Shown here: one piece after another, positions 27,978 to 36,026 of the stretch
Layout: each line of letters opens with the position of its first letter
Position numbering within the stretch: position 1 is the stretch's first letter
Assembly (NCBI RefSeq): GCF_025403485.1
Contig: NZ_CP099966.1
Coordinates: 992,001-1,056,000, forward strand
Direction of reading: 5' to 3'
DNA from: Chryseobacterium paludis
GTDB lineage: Bacteria > Bacteroidota > Bacteroidia > Flavobacteriales > Weeksellaceae
Length of the DNA stretch: 64,000 nucleotides
The notes under the pieces: model-generated
The model's input: the letters and a program-made list of their open reading frames with translations, nothing else
Told to the model about the DNA's origin: nothing
Database searches by the model: none
Translations under genes and position numbers: made by a program

Positions 27978-29759
27978 CTAATAAGCTCCTTTTCCAATAT
28001 AATGTGCTGCTACTTTTTCAGTTAAAGCAACGACATTCGGATGGTTCGTATATTTTGTAAATCTTCTTAATCCTGAAAGCATCATTCTCTGCTCATCGCC
28101 CTCAGCAAATGAAATAATTCCTTCTTTAGCAGCTACGATAATTTTTTCGACAGCTTTGTAAAGATTTAATTGAGCCATTGCAGCTTCTACAGAATCAGGA
28201 GAGAAGTGTTTCTCAGCTCTTAAAATAGCAGATTCTGCCATATAGATCTGGTTAAGGATCTCTGAAGCATTTAACAGTAAATGTTGTTGCTTTTCAATAT
28301 CCATCATATACTTCTGAAGAGCAGCTCCTGAAACCATTAAAAACACTTTTTTAAGGTTAGCAATAATAGCTTTTTCTTCACTCATGAATGCAGAGTAATC
28401 AGGAACATCAAATGAAGGAATACCCATCAATTCTTTGCTGATAGCCATTGCTGGAGAAAGCAGATCCAGTTCTCCTTTCATTGCTTTTTTAATCAACATT
28501 CCAACAGCCAGAAGACGGTTGATTTCATTGGTTCCCTCATAGATTCTTGCAATTCTTGAATCTCTCCAGGCTGCTTCCATTGGCATATCTTCTGAGAATC
28601 CCATTCCTCCATATACCTGAATTCCTTCATCAGCAGTATGTTGTGTTAAATCTGAAACAAAAACTTTCAAAATAGAAGCTTCTACAGCAAATTCTTCAAC
28701 TCCTTTTAATTCAGCTTGTTGGTGATTCATTCCGCCAGCAACCAATTCATTGATTTTATCTTCAACATCTTTTGCTGCTCTGTAAGATCCTGCTTCAGCA
28801 ACGAAGATCCCAGTTGCCATTTCAGCTAATTTCTTTCTGATTGCTCCAAAAGTTGAAATAGAAACACCAAACTGTTTTCTTTCGTTAGAATATTGAAGAG
28901 AATGGTTTAAAATTCTTCTTTGTCCGTCAAGGTTTGCTGCAGCTAATTTAATTCTTCCAACATTTAAAGCATTTAAAGCGATCTTGAAACCGTTGTTTCT
29001 TTCACCTAAAAGATTTTCTACCGGAACTTTCATATCATTAAAGAAAACCTGTCTTGTAGAAGACGAACGGATTCCTAATTTGTGCTCTTCCTCACCGAAA
29101 CTAAGACCTGTAGTTCCTTCTTTTTCTACGATGAAACCTGTAATGTTTTTATCATCATCAATTTTAGCGAAAACAATGAATATTTCTGCAAAACCTGCAT
29201 TAGAGATCCACATTTTTTGTCCATTGATGATATAGTGTTTTCCATCTTCAGAAAGTTTTGCTCTTGTCTTCCCTGAATTTGCATCAGAACCAGCATCCGG
29301 TTCTGTCAAACAATATGCTCCAAATTTCGTTCCTGTAGCCAGATCCGGAAGATATTTTTTCTTTTGCTCTTCTGTTCCATATAACAGGATAGGAAGTGTT
29401 CCGATTCCCGTATGCGCGCCATAAGCTGTAGCCAAAGAACCATTAGCTCCAGAGCAGTAGTCACAAGCAAGCATGGTATTAACGAAGCCCATTCCAAGAC
29501 CACCATATTCCTCAGGGACAGCAACTCCTAAAAGTCCCATTTCACCCAACTGACGCATCTTTTCTTCAGTTAAGGCATAATCTTTTTTCTCAAATCTTTC
29601 TTTTTGAGGAATTACTTCTCTGTCAATAAATTCTTTTGCAGAATCACGAAGCATTTTTTGCTCTTCTGAAAGTTCTTCCAAAGAGAAGATTTCATTAGCA
29701 GGAATTTCTTTAATTAAAAACTCACCACCTTTTAATGTTTTATTAAGTGTATCACTCAT
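27978..29759 (-). CDS. fadE: acyl-CoA dehydrogenase, FadE of the Bacillus type
   Basis: This is an FAD-dependent acyl-CoA dehydrogenase for the first step of beta-oxidation. At 593 residues it is close to the Bacillus subtilis FadE length (594), not the 814-residue E. coli FadE. Recognisable motifs are VPEEYGGLGMG (near residue 82), YCLTEPDAGSDAN (near 152), GQKMWISNAGFAE and the late RIARIYEGTNEINR, whose Glu is the catalytic base. A C-terminal helical extension of about 150 residues follows. It is the last gene of a fadN-fadA-fadE arrangement after marR, separated from fadA by a decayed gene. Confidence 0.93.
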   Translation of the reverse strand: MSDTLNKTLKGGEFLIKEIPANEIFSLEELSEEQKMLRDSAKEFIDREVIPQKERFEKKDYALTEEKMRQLGEMGLLGVAVPEEYGGLGMGFVNTMLACDYCSGANGSLATAYGAHTGIGTLPILLYGTEEQKKKYLPDLATGTKFGAYCLTEPDAGSDANSGKTRAKLSEDGKHYIINGQKMWISNAGFAEIFIVFAKIDDDKNITGFIVEKEGTTGLSFGEEEHKLGIRSSSTRQVFFNDMKVPVENLLGERNNGFKIALNALNVGRIKLAAANLDGQRRILNHSLQYSNERKQFGVSISTFGAIRKKLAEMATGIFVAEAGSYRAAKDVEDKINELVAGGMNHQQAELKGVEEFAVEASILKVFVSDLTQHTADEGIQVYGGMGFSEDMPMEAAWRDSRIARIYEGTNEINRLLAVGMLIKKAMKGELDLLSPAMAISKELMGIPSFDVPDYSAFMSEEKAIIANLKKVFLMVSGAALQKYMMDIEKQQHLLLNASEILNQIYMAESAILRAEKHFSPDSVEAAMAQLNLYKAVEKIIVAAKEGIISFAEGDEQRMMLSGLRRFTKYTNHPNVVALTEKVAAHYIGKGAY

Positions 29760-29809
29760 TATTGATTATTTTAAATTTTAGTTATTTAATTTTGAATTTT
29801 AGATTGTGG

Positions 29810-30212
29810 ATTTTGAATTATGATTTCAGTCTTAACTTATCTTGAAGCGTTTTAACAATCGATGTTAAAATATTTACAATACTTTGAATCTCTAATTTAT
29901 ATCTTATCTCATCAAACTGAACTAATTTAGATTGTGATAGTAAATCAATCCAGTATTGAGACTCTCTAGCTTCTTTACTTGCTATTGACATTTTATGGAG
30001 GAAATCTTTTTCCGAAAATCCTGCTAAAGCTTCTTAAACATTAGCGTCAATAGAAGTTCCACTTCTTAATAATTGTTTTGAAAGAATAAATTCATTCTGA
30101 GATTTGCAGATTTTATATAATTCGATAATTGATAAAGCAAAATTGAATACATATCTTTAATTAGATTTTCCTTTTGCATTCAATCCAAAATTTAAAATTC
30201 ATAATTCAAAAT
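29810..30212. repeat. 14-base inverted repeats flanking the decayed gene
   Basis: ATTTTGAATTATGA at 29810-29823 is repeated as its reverse complement TCATAATTCAAAAT at 30199-30212. The surrounding sequence is dominated by AATTCAAAATT-type words. They bracket the broken four-helix-bundle gene and could mark an inserted unit, although such AT-rich words are low in complexity. Confidence 0.45.
29818..30179 (-). pseudogene. broken four-helix-bundle (23S rRNA intervening-sequence type) gene
   Basis: Read on the minus strand, the frame from about residue 14 gives a nearly complete protein of the four-helix bundle/IVS family (TIGR02436-like). Segments are FALSIIELYKICKSQNEFIL, SKQLLRSGTSIDANV, then stop, EALAGFSEKDFLHKMSIAS, KEARESQYWIDLLSQSKL and SIVKTLQDKLRLKS. 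It is disabled twice: a TAA stop at 30034-30036 falls where the family has GANVEEA, and a frame shift near the start separates it from the ATG at 30177-30179. Total length 362 is not a multiple of three. Homologues include the 23S rRNA-intervening ORF and the Avd accessory protein of diversity-generating retroelements. It interrupts the fadA-fadE interval. Confidence 0.88.
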
Positions 30213-30216
30213 TGTT

Positions 30217-31398
30217 CTAAAGTAGTTCAAAAATAGAAGCTGCTCCTTGTCCTGTTCCTACACACATTGAAACCATTCCATATTTGTTTCCGCGCTTTCT
30301 CATTTCATCAAGTAGCTGAACGGTTAATTTTGTTCCTGTACATCCCAGTGGGTGACCAAGAGCAATTGCACCTCCGTTTACATTCAGAATATCAGGATTT
30401 AATCCTAATTCTTTTTTTATAGCAACAGATTGAGAAGCAAAAGCCTCATTTAATTCAATCAGTTCAATGTCTTTTAATTCTAAGCCTGCTTGTTTTAAGG
30501 CCTTTGGAATAGCATAGATTGGTCCCATACCCATAATTCTTGGTTCAAGACCAGCCGCAGCATAAGCTACTAATCTTGCTTCAGGTTGAAGACCAAGTTC
30601 TTTTACCATTTCTTCACTCATTACCATTACGAAAGCTGCTCCATCACTCATTTGAGAAGAGTTTCCGGCTGTTACGCTTCCTCCGTTTGCAAAAACAGGT
30701 CTAAGTTTAGCCAAACCTTCTAAAGAAGTATCTTTTCTTGGACCTTCATCTACTGAAAAGTCAAACTTTTTAGTCTGCATTTTCTGATTTTCGTCTAAGA
30801 AATTATATTCAACAGGAATTGAAACAATCTGGTTGGCGAATTTACCTTCAGCATTAGCTTTTAAAGCTTTCATATGGGATTCAAAAGCAAACTGATCCTG
30901 TTCTTCTCTTGTAATATTATATTGCTTAGCAACCTCTTCAGCGGTATAGCCCATTCCCCAATAATAATCAGGATTTGTCTTTGCTATATCTGTTTCAGGA
31001 ACTGGCTTATAACCACCCATTGGGATATAAGACATTGATTCTGTACCCCCAGCAATGATACAATCTGCCATTCCAGCCTGGATTTTTGCTGAAGCAATCG
31101 CTATAGCCTCACTTCCTGATGCACAGTATCTGTTTACGGTAACTCCCGGAACTTTATCGGTATTCAATCCCATTAATGAAATTAAACGGGCAACGTTCAG
31201 GCCTTGTTCAGCTTCCGGCATTGCGTTTCCAACGATAAGGTCATCAATTCTGTTTTTATCTAATTGTGGAAGCTCTGCCATTAATTTTTCAATGACTGTA
31301 GCCGCCATTACGTCGGGTCTGGTAAATCTTAAACTTCCTTTTGGAGCCTTTCCAACGGCAGTTCTAAAACCCTTAACTATATATGCTGTCTTTGACAT
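30217..31398 (-). CDS. fadA: acetyl-CoA acyltransferase (thiolase)
   Basis: This is a thiolase of 393 residues, the family norm, catalysing the thiolytic last step of beta-oxidation. The active-site cysteine is in NRYCASGSEAIAIAS (near residue 92). The histidine is in NVNGGAIALGHPLGCTGT (near 350) and the second cysteine in SMCVGTGQGAASIF (near 380). It follows fadN by 120 bases, which hold a dispersed repeat, and belongs to the marR-fadN-fadA-fadE run, the order of the Bacillus fadNAE operon. It should work with FadN on the 3-ketoacyl-CoA that FadN makes. Confidence 0.95.
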   Translation of the reverse strand: MSKTAYIVKGFRTAVGKAPKGSLRFTRPDVMAATVIEKLMAELPQLDKNRIDDLIVGNAMPEAEQGLNVARLISLMGLNTDKVPGVTVNRYCASGSEAIAIASAKIQAGMADCIIAGGTESMSYIPMGGYKPVPETDIAKTNPDYYWGMGYTAEEVAKQYNITREEQDQFAFESHMKALKANAEGKFANQIVSIPVEYNFLDENQKMQTKKFDFSVDEGPRKDTSLEGLAKLRPVFANGGSVTAGNSSQMSDGAAFVMVMSEEMVKELGLQPEARLVAYAAAGLEPRIMGMGPIYAIPKALKQAGLELKDIELIELNEAFASQSVAIKKELGLNPDILNVNGGAIALGHPLGCTGTKLTVQLLDEMRKRGNKYGMVSMCVGTGQGAASIFELL

Positions 31399-31443
31399 TT
31401 TTTTTAGTATTAATTGATTAATTATAAAAATTATACACTTAGT

Positions 31444-31494
31444 TTGTCATGCTGGAAGCATCTTAACGTAGTTTAGATTCCTACGGAATGACAA
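31444..31494. repeat. intergenic inverted repeat, GTCAT...GAATCT family
   Basis: An imperfect palindrome: left arm TTGTCATGCTGGAAGCATCT (31444-31463), right arm AGATTCCTACGGAATGACAA (31475-31494). The right-arm unit, written as GTCATTC....GAATCT, recurs twice near 35911-35957. It lies in the fadN-fadA gap. Confidence 0.6.
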
Positions 31495-31518
31495 GGTGTG
31501 TGTTAATTTTTGAAAATC

Positions 31519-33924
31519 CTAATTTCTTAACGGTTTTCCATTTTGTAACATATACTGAATTCTTTCAAGAGTTTTTCTTTCACCACAAAGCTGAAGGAAA
31601 GTTTCTCTTTCAAGGTTCAATAGGTATTGTTCAGTCACTACAGTTGGTTCAGAAAGATTTCCTCCCACCATTACATTGGCTAATTTATCTGCAATTTTCT
31701 TGTCGTGTTCAGAAATGAAGTTTCCTGTTAACATTTGATCTGTTCCTACATAGAACATTCCAAGAGCATCTCTTCCTAACACTTTTACTTTTTGTTCGAT
31801 TGGCTGAGTGTAACCTTGCTCAGCTAATAATTTTGCAATCTTTTTAGCTTCGGCAATTTGTCTGTTTTTACTTACAGAAACGATATCTTTTCCTTTTTCA
31901 AGGATTCCCATATCATAAGCTTCATAAGCAGATGTTGCTACTTTACCCATGGCAATATTCATGAAAGCCTCACGAAGTCTGTTATTTTTAACATCATCAC
32001 TATGGAATTCTCTAGAAGTTCTTAAAGTCAATTCTTTAGTACCACCACCACCAGGAATTACACCAACTCCGGTTTCTACTAAACCAATGTAGGTTTCAGC
32101 AGCAGCAACTACCCGGTCTGCATGCATAGTCATTTCACAACCACCTCCAAGAGTCATTCCGTGAGGAGCTACAACGACAGGAATTGAAGAATAACGAACC
32201 CGCATCATTGATTTCTGGAAGTAGGCAATGGCCATATTCAGATCATCCCAATCTTGCTCAATAGCCATCATTAGGATCATTGCTAAATTAGCTCCTACTG
32301 AAAAGTTAGTTCCTTGATTTCCGATTACTAAACCGTCGTATTCTTTTTCTGCTAAATCAATGGCTCTGTTTAGTCCATCAAGAACTTCGCCTCCAAGAGA
32401 ATTCATTTTAGAACGGATCTCAAAGTTGATAATTCCGTCTCCTAAATCTTCTATAGCAGCACCTGAATTACTCCAAAGTGTTTTGTTCTTTCTGATATTG
32501 TCTAAAATAATAAAAGCATTCTGACCTGGGATATTGTTGTAATTTCCAGAGTTTTTATCGTAATAGATACTTTGTCCCTCATCATTTACTTTATAAAAAG
32601 TTTCTCCTTTTTCTGCCAGGGTTTTTGCCCAGTCTGACACATCATAACCTGCATCTTTTGCCAGTTCAACTCCTTTTTGAATTCCTACTGCATCCCAGAT
32701 TTCAAATGGTCCATTTTCCCATCCGAAACCAGCCCGCATGGCATCATCAATTTTATAGATATCATCAGAGATTTCAGGAACTTTATGAGAGACATAGGCA
32801 AATAATGCTCCTAAAGATTTTCTGTATAGTTCTCCTGCCTTATCTTTTCCACCAATTAAAACTTTAAATCTGTCAATTGGTTTATCAATAGCTTTTGTTA
32901 ATTCCAGAGTAGGGAAAGAGGATTTTCCTTGAAGTTCATATTCTAAAGTATCAAGATTTAATCCATGAATTTCAGATTTTCCTTCTGCGTTCTTCACCTT
33001 CTTATAGAATCCCTGTTGAGTCTTGGATCCTAACCATTTGTTATCCATCATTTTCTGGATATAATCAGGTAAAGCAAATACATCATTAAAATTATTAGCT
33101 TCAGCACCACTTTGGCGAACGCCATTAGCCACCATAACCAATGTATCTAAACCAACAACGTCAGCCGTTCTGAAAGTCGCAGATTTAGGACGACCAATTA
33201 CAGGGCCTGTTAATTTATCAACATCAGAAACGTTTAAACCTAATTTTTGTACGTTATGAAGAAGATCCATCATAGAGAATACCCCAATTCTATTGGCAAT
33301 GAATGCTGGAGTATCTTTTGCTAAAACAGTTGTTTTACCTAAAAATTTAGCTCCATAGGTCATATAGAAATCTATAATTTCAGGATCTGTATCATTTGTT
33401 GGAATAATCTCCAAAAGAGGAAGATACCTTACAGGATTAAAGAAGTGGGTTCCCGCAAAATACTTTTTAAAATCCTCGCTTCTTCCTTCTGTTAGAAAAT
33501 GAATAGGAATTCCGGATGTATTAGAAGAAATTAATGTTCCCGGTTTTCTGAATTGTTCAATTTTTTCATAAACTGATTTTTTGATGTCTAGTTTTTCAAC
33601 AACAACTTCAATAATCCAGTCTGTATTTTTTATTGTCTGTAAATCATCATCAAAGTTCCCCACTTTAATTCTATCTGCAAATTTTGGAGAATAGAGTAGT
33701 GCAGGGCTCGCCTTTTTAAGTTTTTCAAAGTTTTCTGCAGCAATTCTGTTTCTCACCGCTTTATCATCTTTGGTCAAACCTTTTTTTTGCTCCGCTTCAG
33801 TTAATTCAAAAGGAACAATATCCAACAGCAAAACTTCTACACCAATATTGGCAAAGTGAGCTGCAATACCGCTTCCCATGATTCCTGAACCAAGAACCGT
33901 TACGTGTTTGATTCTTCTTTTCAT
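31519..33924 (-). CDS. fadN: 3-hydroxyacyl-CoA dehydrogenase/enoyl-CoA hydratase, FadN type
   Basis: This is a bifunctional beta-oxidation enzyme of 801 residues. The dehydrogenase half comes first, with NAD-binding GSGIMGSGIAAHFANIGVEV at residues 12-31, and the 3HCDH C-terminal domain follows. The hydratase/isomerase (crotonase) half comes later, with NFSVGANLAM near residue 540 and GGGCEMTMHADRV and GLVETGVGVIPGGGGTKEL near 610-650. This order matches B. subtilis FadN (YusL, about 789 residues) and is the reverse of E. coli FadB. It is cytosolic. It starts 62 bases after marR on the same strand and is likely its main target. Confidence 0.94.
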   Translation of the reverse strand: MKRRIKHVTVLGSGIMGSGIAAHFANIGVEVLLLDIVPFELTEAEQKKGLTKDDKAVRNRIAAENFEKLKKASPALLYSPKFADRIKVGNFDDDLQTIKNTDWIIEVVVEKLDIKKSVYEKIEQFRKPGTLISSNTSGIPIHFLTEGRSEDFKKYFAGTHFFNPVRYLPLLEIIPTNDTDPEIIDFYMTYGAKFLGKTTVLAKDTPAFIANRIGVFSMMDLLHNVQKLGLNVSDVDKLTGPVIGRPKSATFRTADVVGLDTLVMVANGVRQSGAEANNFNDVFALPDYIQKMMDNKWLGSKTQQGFYKKVKNAEGKSEIHGLNLDTLEYELQGKSSFPTLELTKAIDKPIDRFKVLIGGKDKAGELYRKSLGALFAYVSHKVPEISDDIYKIDDAMRAGFGWENGPFEIWDAVGIQKGVELAKDAGYDVSDWAKTLAEKGETFYKVNDEGQSIYYDKNSGNYNNIPGQNAFIILDNIRKNKTLWSNSGAAIEDLGDGIINFEIRSKMNSLGGEVLDGLNRAIDLAEKEYDGLVIGNQGTNFSVGANLAMILMMAIEQDWDDLNMAIAYFQKSMMRVRYSSIPVVVAPHGMTLGGGCEMTMHADRVVAAAETYIGLVETGVGVIPGGGGTKELTLRTSREFHSDDVKNNRLREAFMNIAMGKVATSAYEAYDMGILEKGKDIVSVSKNRQIAEAKKIAKLLAEQGYTQPIEQKVKVLGRDALGMFYVGTDQMLTGNFISEHDKKIADKLANVMVGGNLSEPTVVTEQYLLNLERETFLQLCGERKTLERIQYMLQNGKPLRN

Positions 33925-33986
33925 TTGTAAACTATTTATTGTTTATTTTTATTTTGTCACATGGAACCTTTCGGTTTCAGTTTAAT

Positions 33987-34439
33987 TTATTTTCTATTAT
34001 TTAGATCGTTTGCAATTTTCATGATTTCATGCATAACCTCTTTGAAGGTTTCCAATTTTTCGGGAGCAATCTTTTCCATAACTCTTTTATTAAAGCTTAC
34101 GACAACTTCTTTAGAGAGATTTCTGGAGTTTAATCCTTTATCAGTAAGTTTTATAATAACTTCTCTCTTATCAGTGGTTGTCTTTTCCTTATAGATGTAA
34201 CCATTGTCTTCCAATAGTTTTATAATCCTGGTTAAAGATGTTGGTTCAATGGCCATTTTAGGACCAAGATTAGTACTTCTTGTGCCTTCTTTAGGATCTA
34301 TTTTAAGAAGTGTGAGAGCTTGAACTGCTGTAGAATCATGTTCCTGAGCCAGTTCTGTATACATTTTAGATACAGCCAGCCAAGTTTGTTTCAGGACCAG
34401 ATCTACGTTTTCTATTTTTTCCTTGTTATTATCCATCAT
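33987..34439 (-). CDS. MarR family repressor of the fad operon
   Basis: This 150-residue winged helix-turn-helix protein has the MarR pattern: a dimerisation helix at the N-terminus, the recognition region LGPKMAIEPTSLTRIIKLLE near residue 68-87, and the wing segment GYIYKEKTTTDKREVIIKLT with the family D-K-R motif. It is the first gene of the marR-fadN-fadA-fadE group. Upstream are a -7 box and two closely similar palindromes, so it very probably represses its own operon. Acyl-CoA or fatty acid is the likely relieving ligand, by analogy with other fad regulators. Confidence 0.88.
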   Translation of the reverse strand: MMDNNKEKIENVDLVLKQTWLAVSKMYTELAQEHDSTAVQALTLLKIDPKEGTRSTNLGPKMAIEPTSLTRIIKLLEDNGYIYKEKTTTDKREVIIKLTDKGLNSRNLSKEVVVSFNKRVMEKIAPEKLETFKEVMHEIMKIANDLNNRK

Positions 34440-34461
34440 TTTTGTGGTAATAGGTTTTTAT

Positions 34462-34496
34462 CAAATTTAGTAAATATTATGCATGCATAGTATTTA
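34462..34496 (-). promoter_or_regulatory. marR-fad promoter with overlapping operator O1
   Basis: The minus strand has TAAATTTG (plus-strand CAAATTTA at 34462-34469), a perfect -7 box. A 26-base palindrome with a single mismatch fills 34471-34496, immediately upstream, centred on TATGCATGCATA. It occupies the space between -7 and -33, so binding would block RNA polymerase. The start codon is 22 bases downstream of the box. Confidence 0.75.
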
Positions 34497-34556
34497 TTAA
34501 CGTTAAAATTTGTTAACAATCTGGTAGTAAGTCGATTAAATTGTATGAGTAGCATA

Positions 34557-34576
34557 ATACTATGCATGCATAGTAT
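34557..34576. promoter_or_regulatory. second MarR-type operator O2, perfect 20-base palindrome
   Basis: ATACTATGCATGCATAGTAT reads the same on both strands. It differs at one base from the core of O1, 83 bases away (centre to centre). Two copies of one rare palindrome at one promoter strongly suggest a dimeric repressor, most simply the adjacent MarR. Confidence 0.75.
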
Positions 34577-34602
34577 GTGAAATATTTAATAAAAACTAAG
34601 TA

Positions 34603-35526
34603 TTAATGAATGTTCTTAATGTAATTGATGATTTCCTCAAAGGATTCGCATTGCTGTTTTGTGTTATGATGAGAAATAACCCAAAAGCTATCCTGGAAGT
34701 CAAATTGGAAAGAAGAAAGGTCTTTTTGGAAGTTTTTTTGAAGTAATGAATACAGCATTTCCCTATGAATGGCGGGAGCAACAATTGCTGGTGCAATAAA
34801 ACGCTCGTTTACCTGAAATAAAGAGACATTAATAAGCTCTTCATGCTGAAGAAGTATATCCTCAACAATTCCTGAGTATAGCAGAGTATCCTTTACGTAC
34901 CATATCTTATCTGCGAACTCTTTTGCCAGTCGCCAGTCGTGAGAGGAAAACAAAATTAGTTTATTTTGTTCTTTGGCCAATTTTCGAAGTGTTTTAAGAA
35001 TAATTAATTTATTTTTTTCATCAAGATGAGTAGTTGGTTCATCCAAAATGATAATAGGTGAATTTTGTGCTATAGCACGACCTATGAATGCTTTTTGAAG
35101 ATTGCCATCTGAAAGGTTTTTAAGCAGAACATGTTTATATTGATCCAGGTCCAGTTCATTAATGATATTTGATACCTCTTGTTTATCCTCTTTTTTGAGT
35201 TCAAAATAATAGGGGTAATAAATATATTTACCTAATGAAATAAGATCTTCCACCGTATAATTTTGAGGGATAAGAGCCTTTGAAAACACAACCGCGATAT
35301 TTTCTGCGATCTCTTTAACAGAAAGTGTTTTTATATTTCTATTGTTAATTAGGATGTCTCCTCCTAATAAGAGCGTCTGGTGAAGAATGGACTTAATTAA
35401 AGTAGTTTTTCCTACACCATTATTTCCAATTAACAAGCATACGTCTCCCAGATTCAAATTTGTATGAACATCTGAAATTAAAGACTTATCATAGCCGATA
35501 GTTGCTTGTTTGATTTGTAGGTGCAT
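34603..35526 (-). CDS. iron/siderophore-type ABC transporter ATP-binding protein
   Basis: This 307-residue protein is a FecE/BtuD-like ATPase: Walker A GNNGVGKT at residues 34-41 and Walker B IIILDEPTTHLDE near residue 155. The signature reads LSDGNLQKAFIGRAIAQ, departing from the usual LSGGQ. A C-terminal region of about 90 residues beyond the ATPase core is unusually long. It pairs with the FecCD permease gene farther upstream on the same strand, probably energising uptake of a metal chelate or cofactor. No binding protein is nearby. Confidence 0.88.
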   Translation of the reverse strand: MHLQIKQATIGYDKSLISDVHTNLNLGDVCLLIGNNGVGKTTLIKSILHQTLLLGGDILINNRNIKTLSVKEIAENIAVVFSKALIPQNYTVEDLISLGKYIYYPYYFELKKEDKQEVSNIINELDLDQYKHVLLKNLSDGNLQKAFIGRAIAQNSPIIILDEPTTHLDEKNKLIILKTLRKLAKEQNKLILFSSHDWRLAKEFADKIWYVKDTLLYSGIVEDILLQHEELINVSLFQVNERFIAPAIVAPAIHREMLYSLLQKNFQKDLSSFQFDFQDSFWVISHHNTKQQCESFEEIINYIKNIH

Positions 35527-35534
35527 GTTGAATT

Positions 35535-35828
35535 TTAATAAGTTAGATAAATCATTATCAAAAATAAAATAAGTGGTATTGCACTAAAGATTAAATATAA
35601 AAATTTATTTTCTTTTCCCTTCCATAAACTGTAAATAGCTAAAGCAAGAGAACCACAGAAACATAATGGTAAAGTAATCAGAAAATGATAATTACACCCT
35701 GCTGAATAGATCCAATGTAGATCTTTATTAAATCTAAACATACTAGATAATTCCAAAAAAGCAATACCAAACACAAATAGAAAGATGTGAATAGTAATTA
35801 ATTTTTTTTGTGATACTCTTATACTCAT
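35535..35828 (-). CDS. small three-helix membrane protein
   Basis: This 97-residue protein has three hydrophobic helices (about residues 10-30, 40-65 and 73-95). It starts 198 bases after the FecCD permease stop, and its own stop is 8 bases before the ABC ATPase gene, so it is co-transcribed with the ATPase. I recognise no family. Its position suggests a role linked to the transporter, but this is inference. Confidence 0.6.
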   Translation of the reverse strand: MSIRVSQKKLITIHIFLFVFGIAFLELSSMFRFNKDLHWIYSAGCNYHFLITLPLCFCGSLALAIYSLWKGKENKFLYLIFSAIPLILFLIMIYLTY

Positions 35829-35910
35829 TGTTTATCTAGCTTATTCTAATAAGGGTACTTATTTTATTGGTACAAATCTATGAACTTGCGTTCTTCTATG
35901 TACTTCCTTT

Positions 35911-35957
35911 AGATTCTTTCAGAATGACAAATGTTAGGAGTTATTCCATAGGAATCT
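35911..35957. repeat. two more GTCAT...GAATCT repeat units, facing each other
   Basis: AGATTCTTTCAGAATGACAA at 35911-35930 and TTATTCCATAGGAATCT at 35941-35957 are opposite-orientation copies of the unit in the fadN-fadA gap (31475-31494). They fill much of the 198-base gap between the permease gene and the small membrane protein gene. Confidence 0.55.
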
Positions 35958-36026
35958 AAACCATTTTTTGAAATAATAAAATTCATATTCTAAGATCTAA
36001 TCTTCATCTTTTTCTTTAATTGTACT

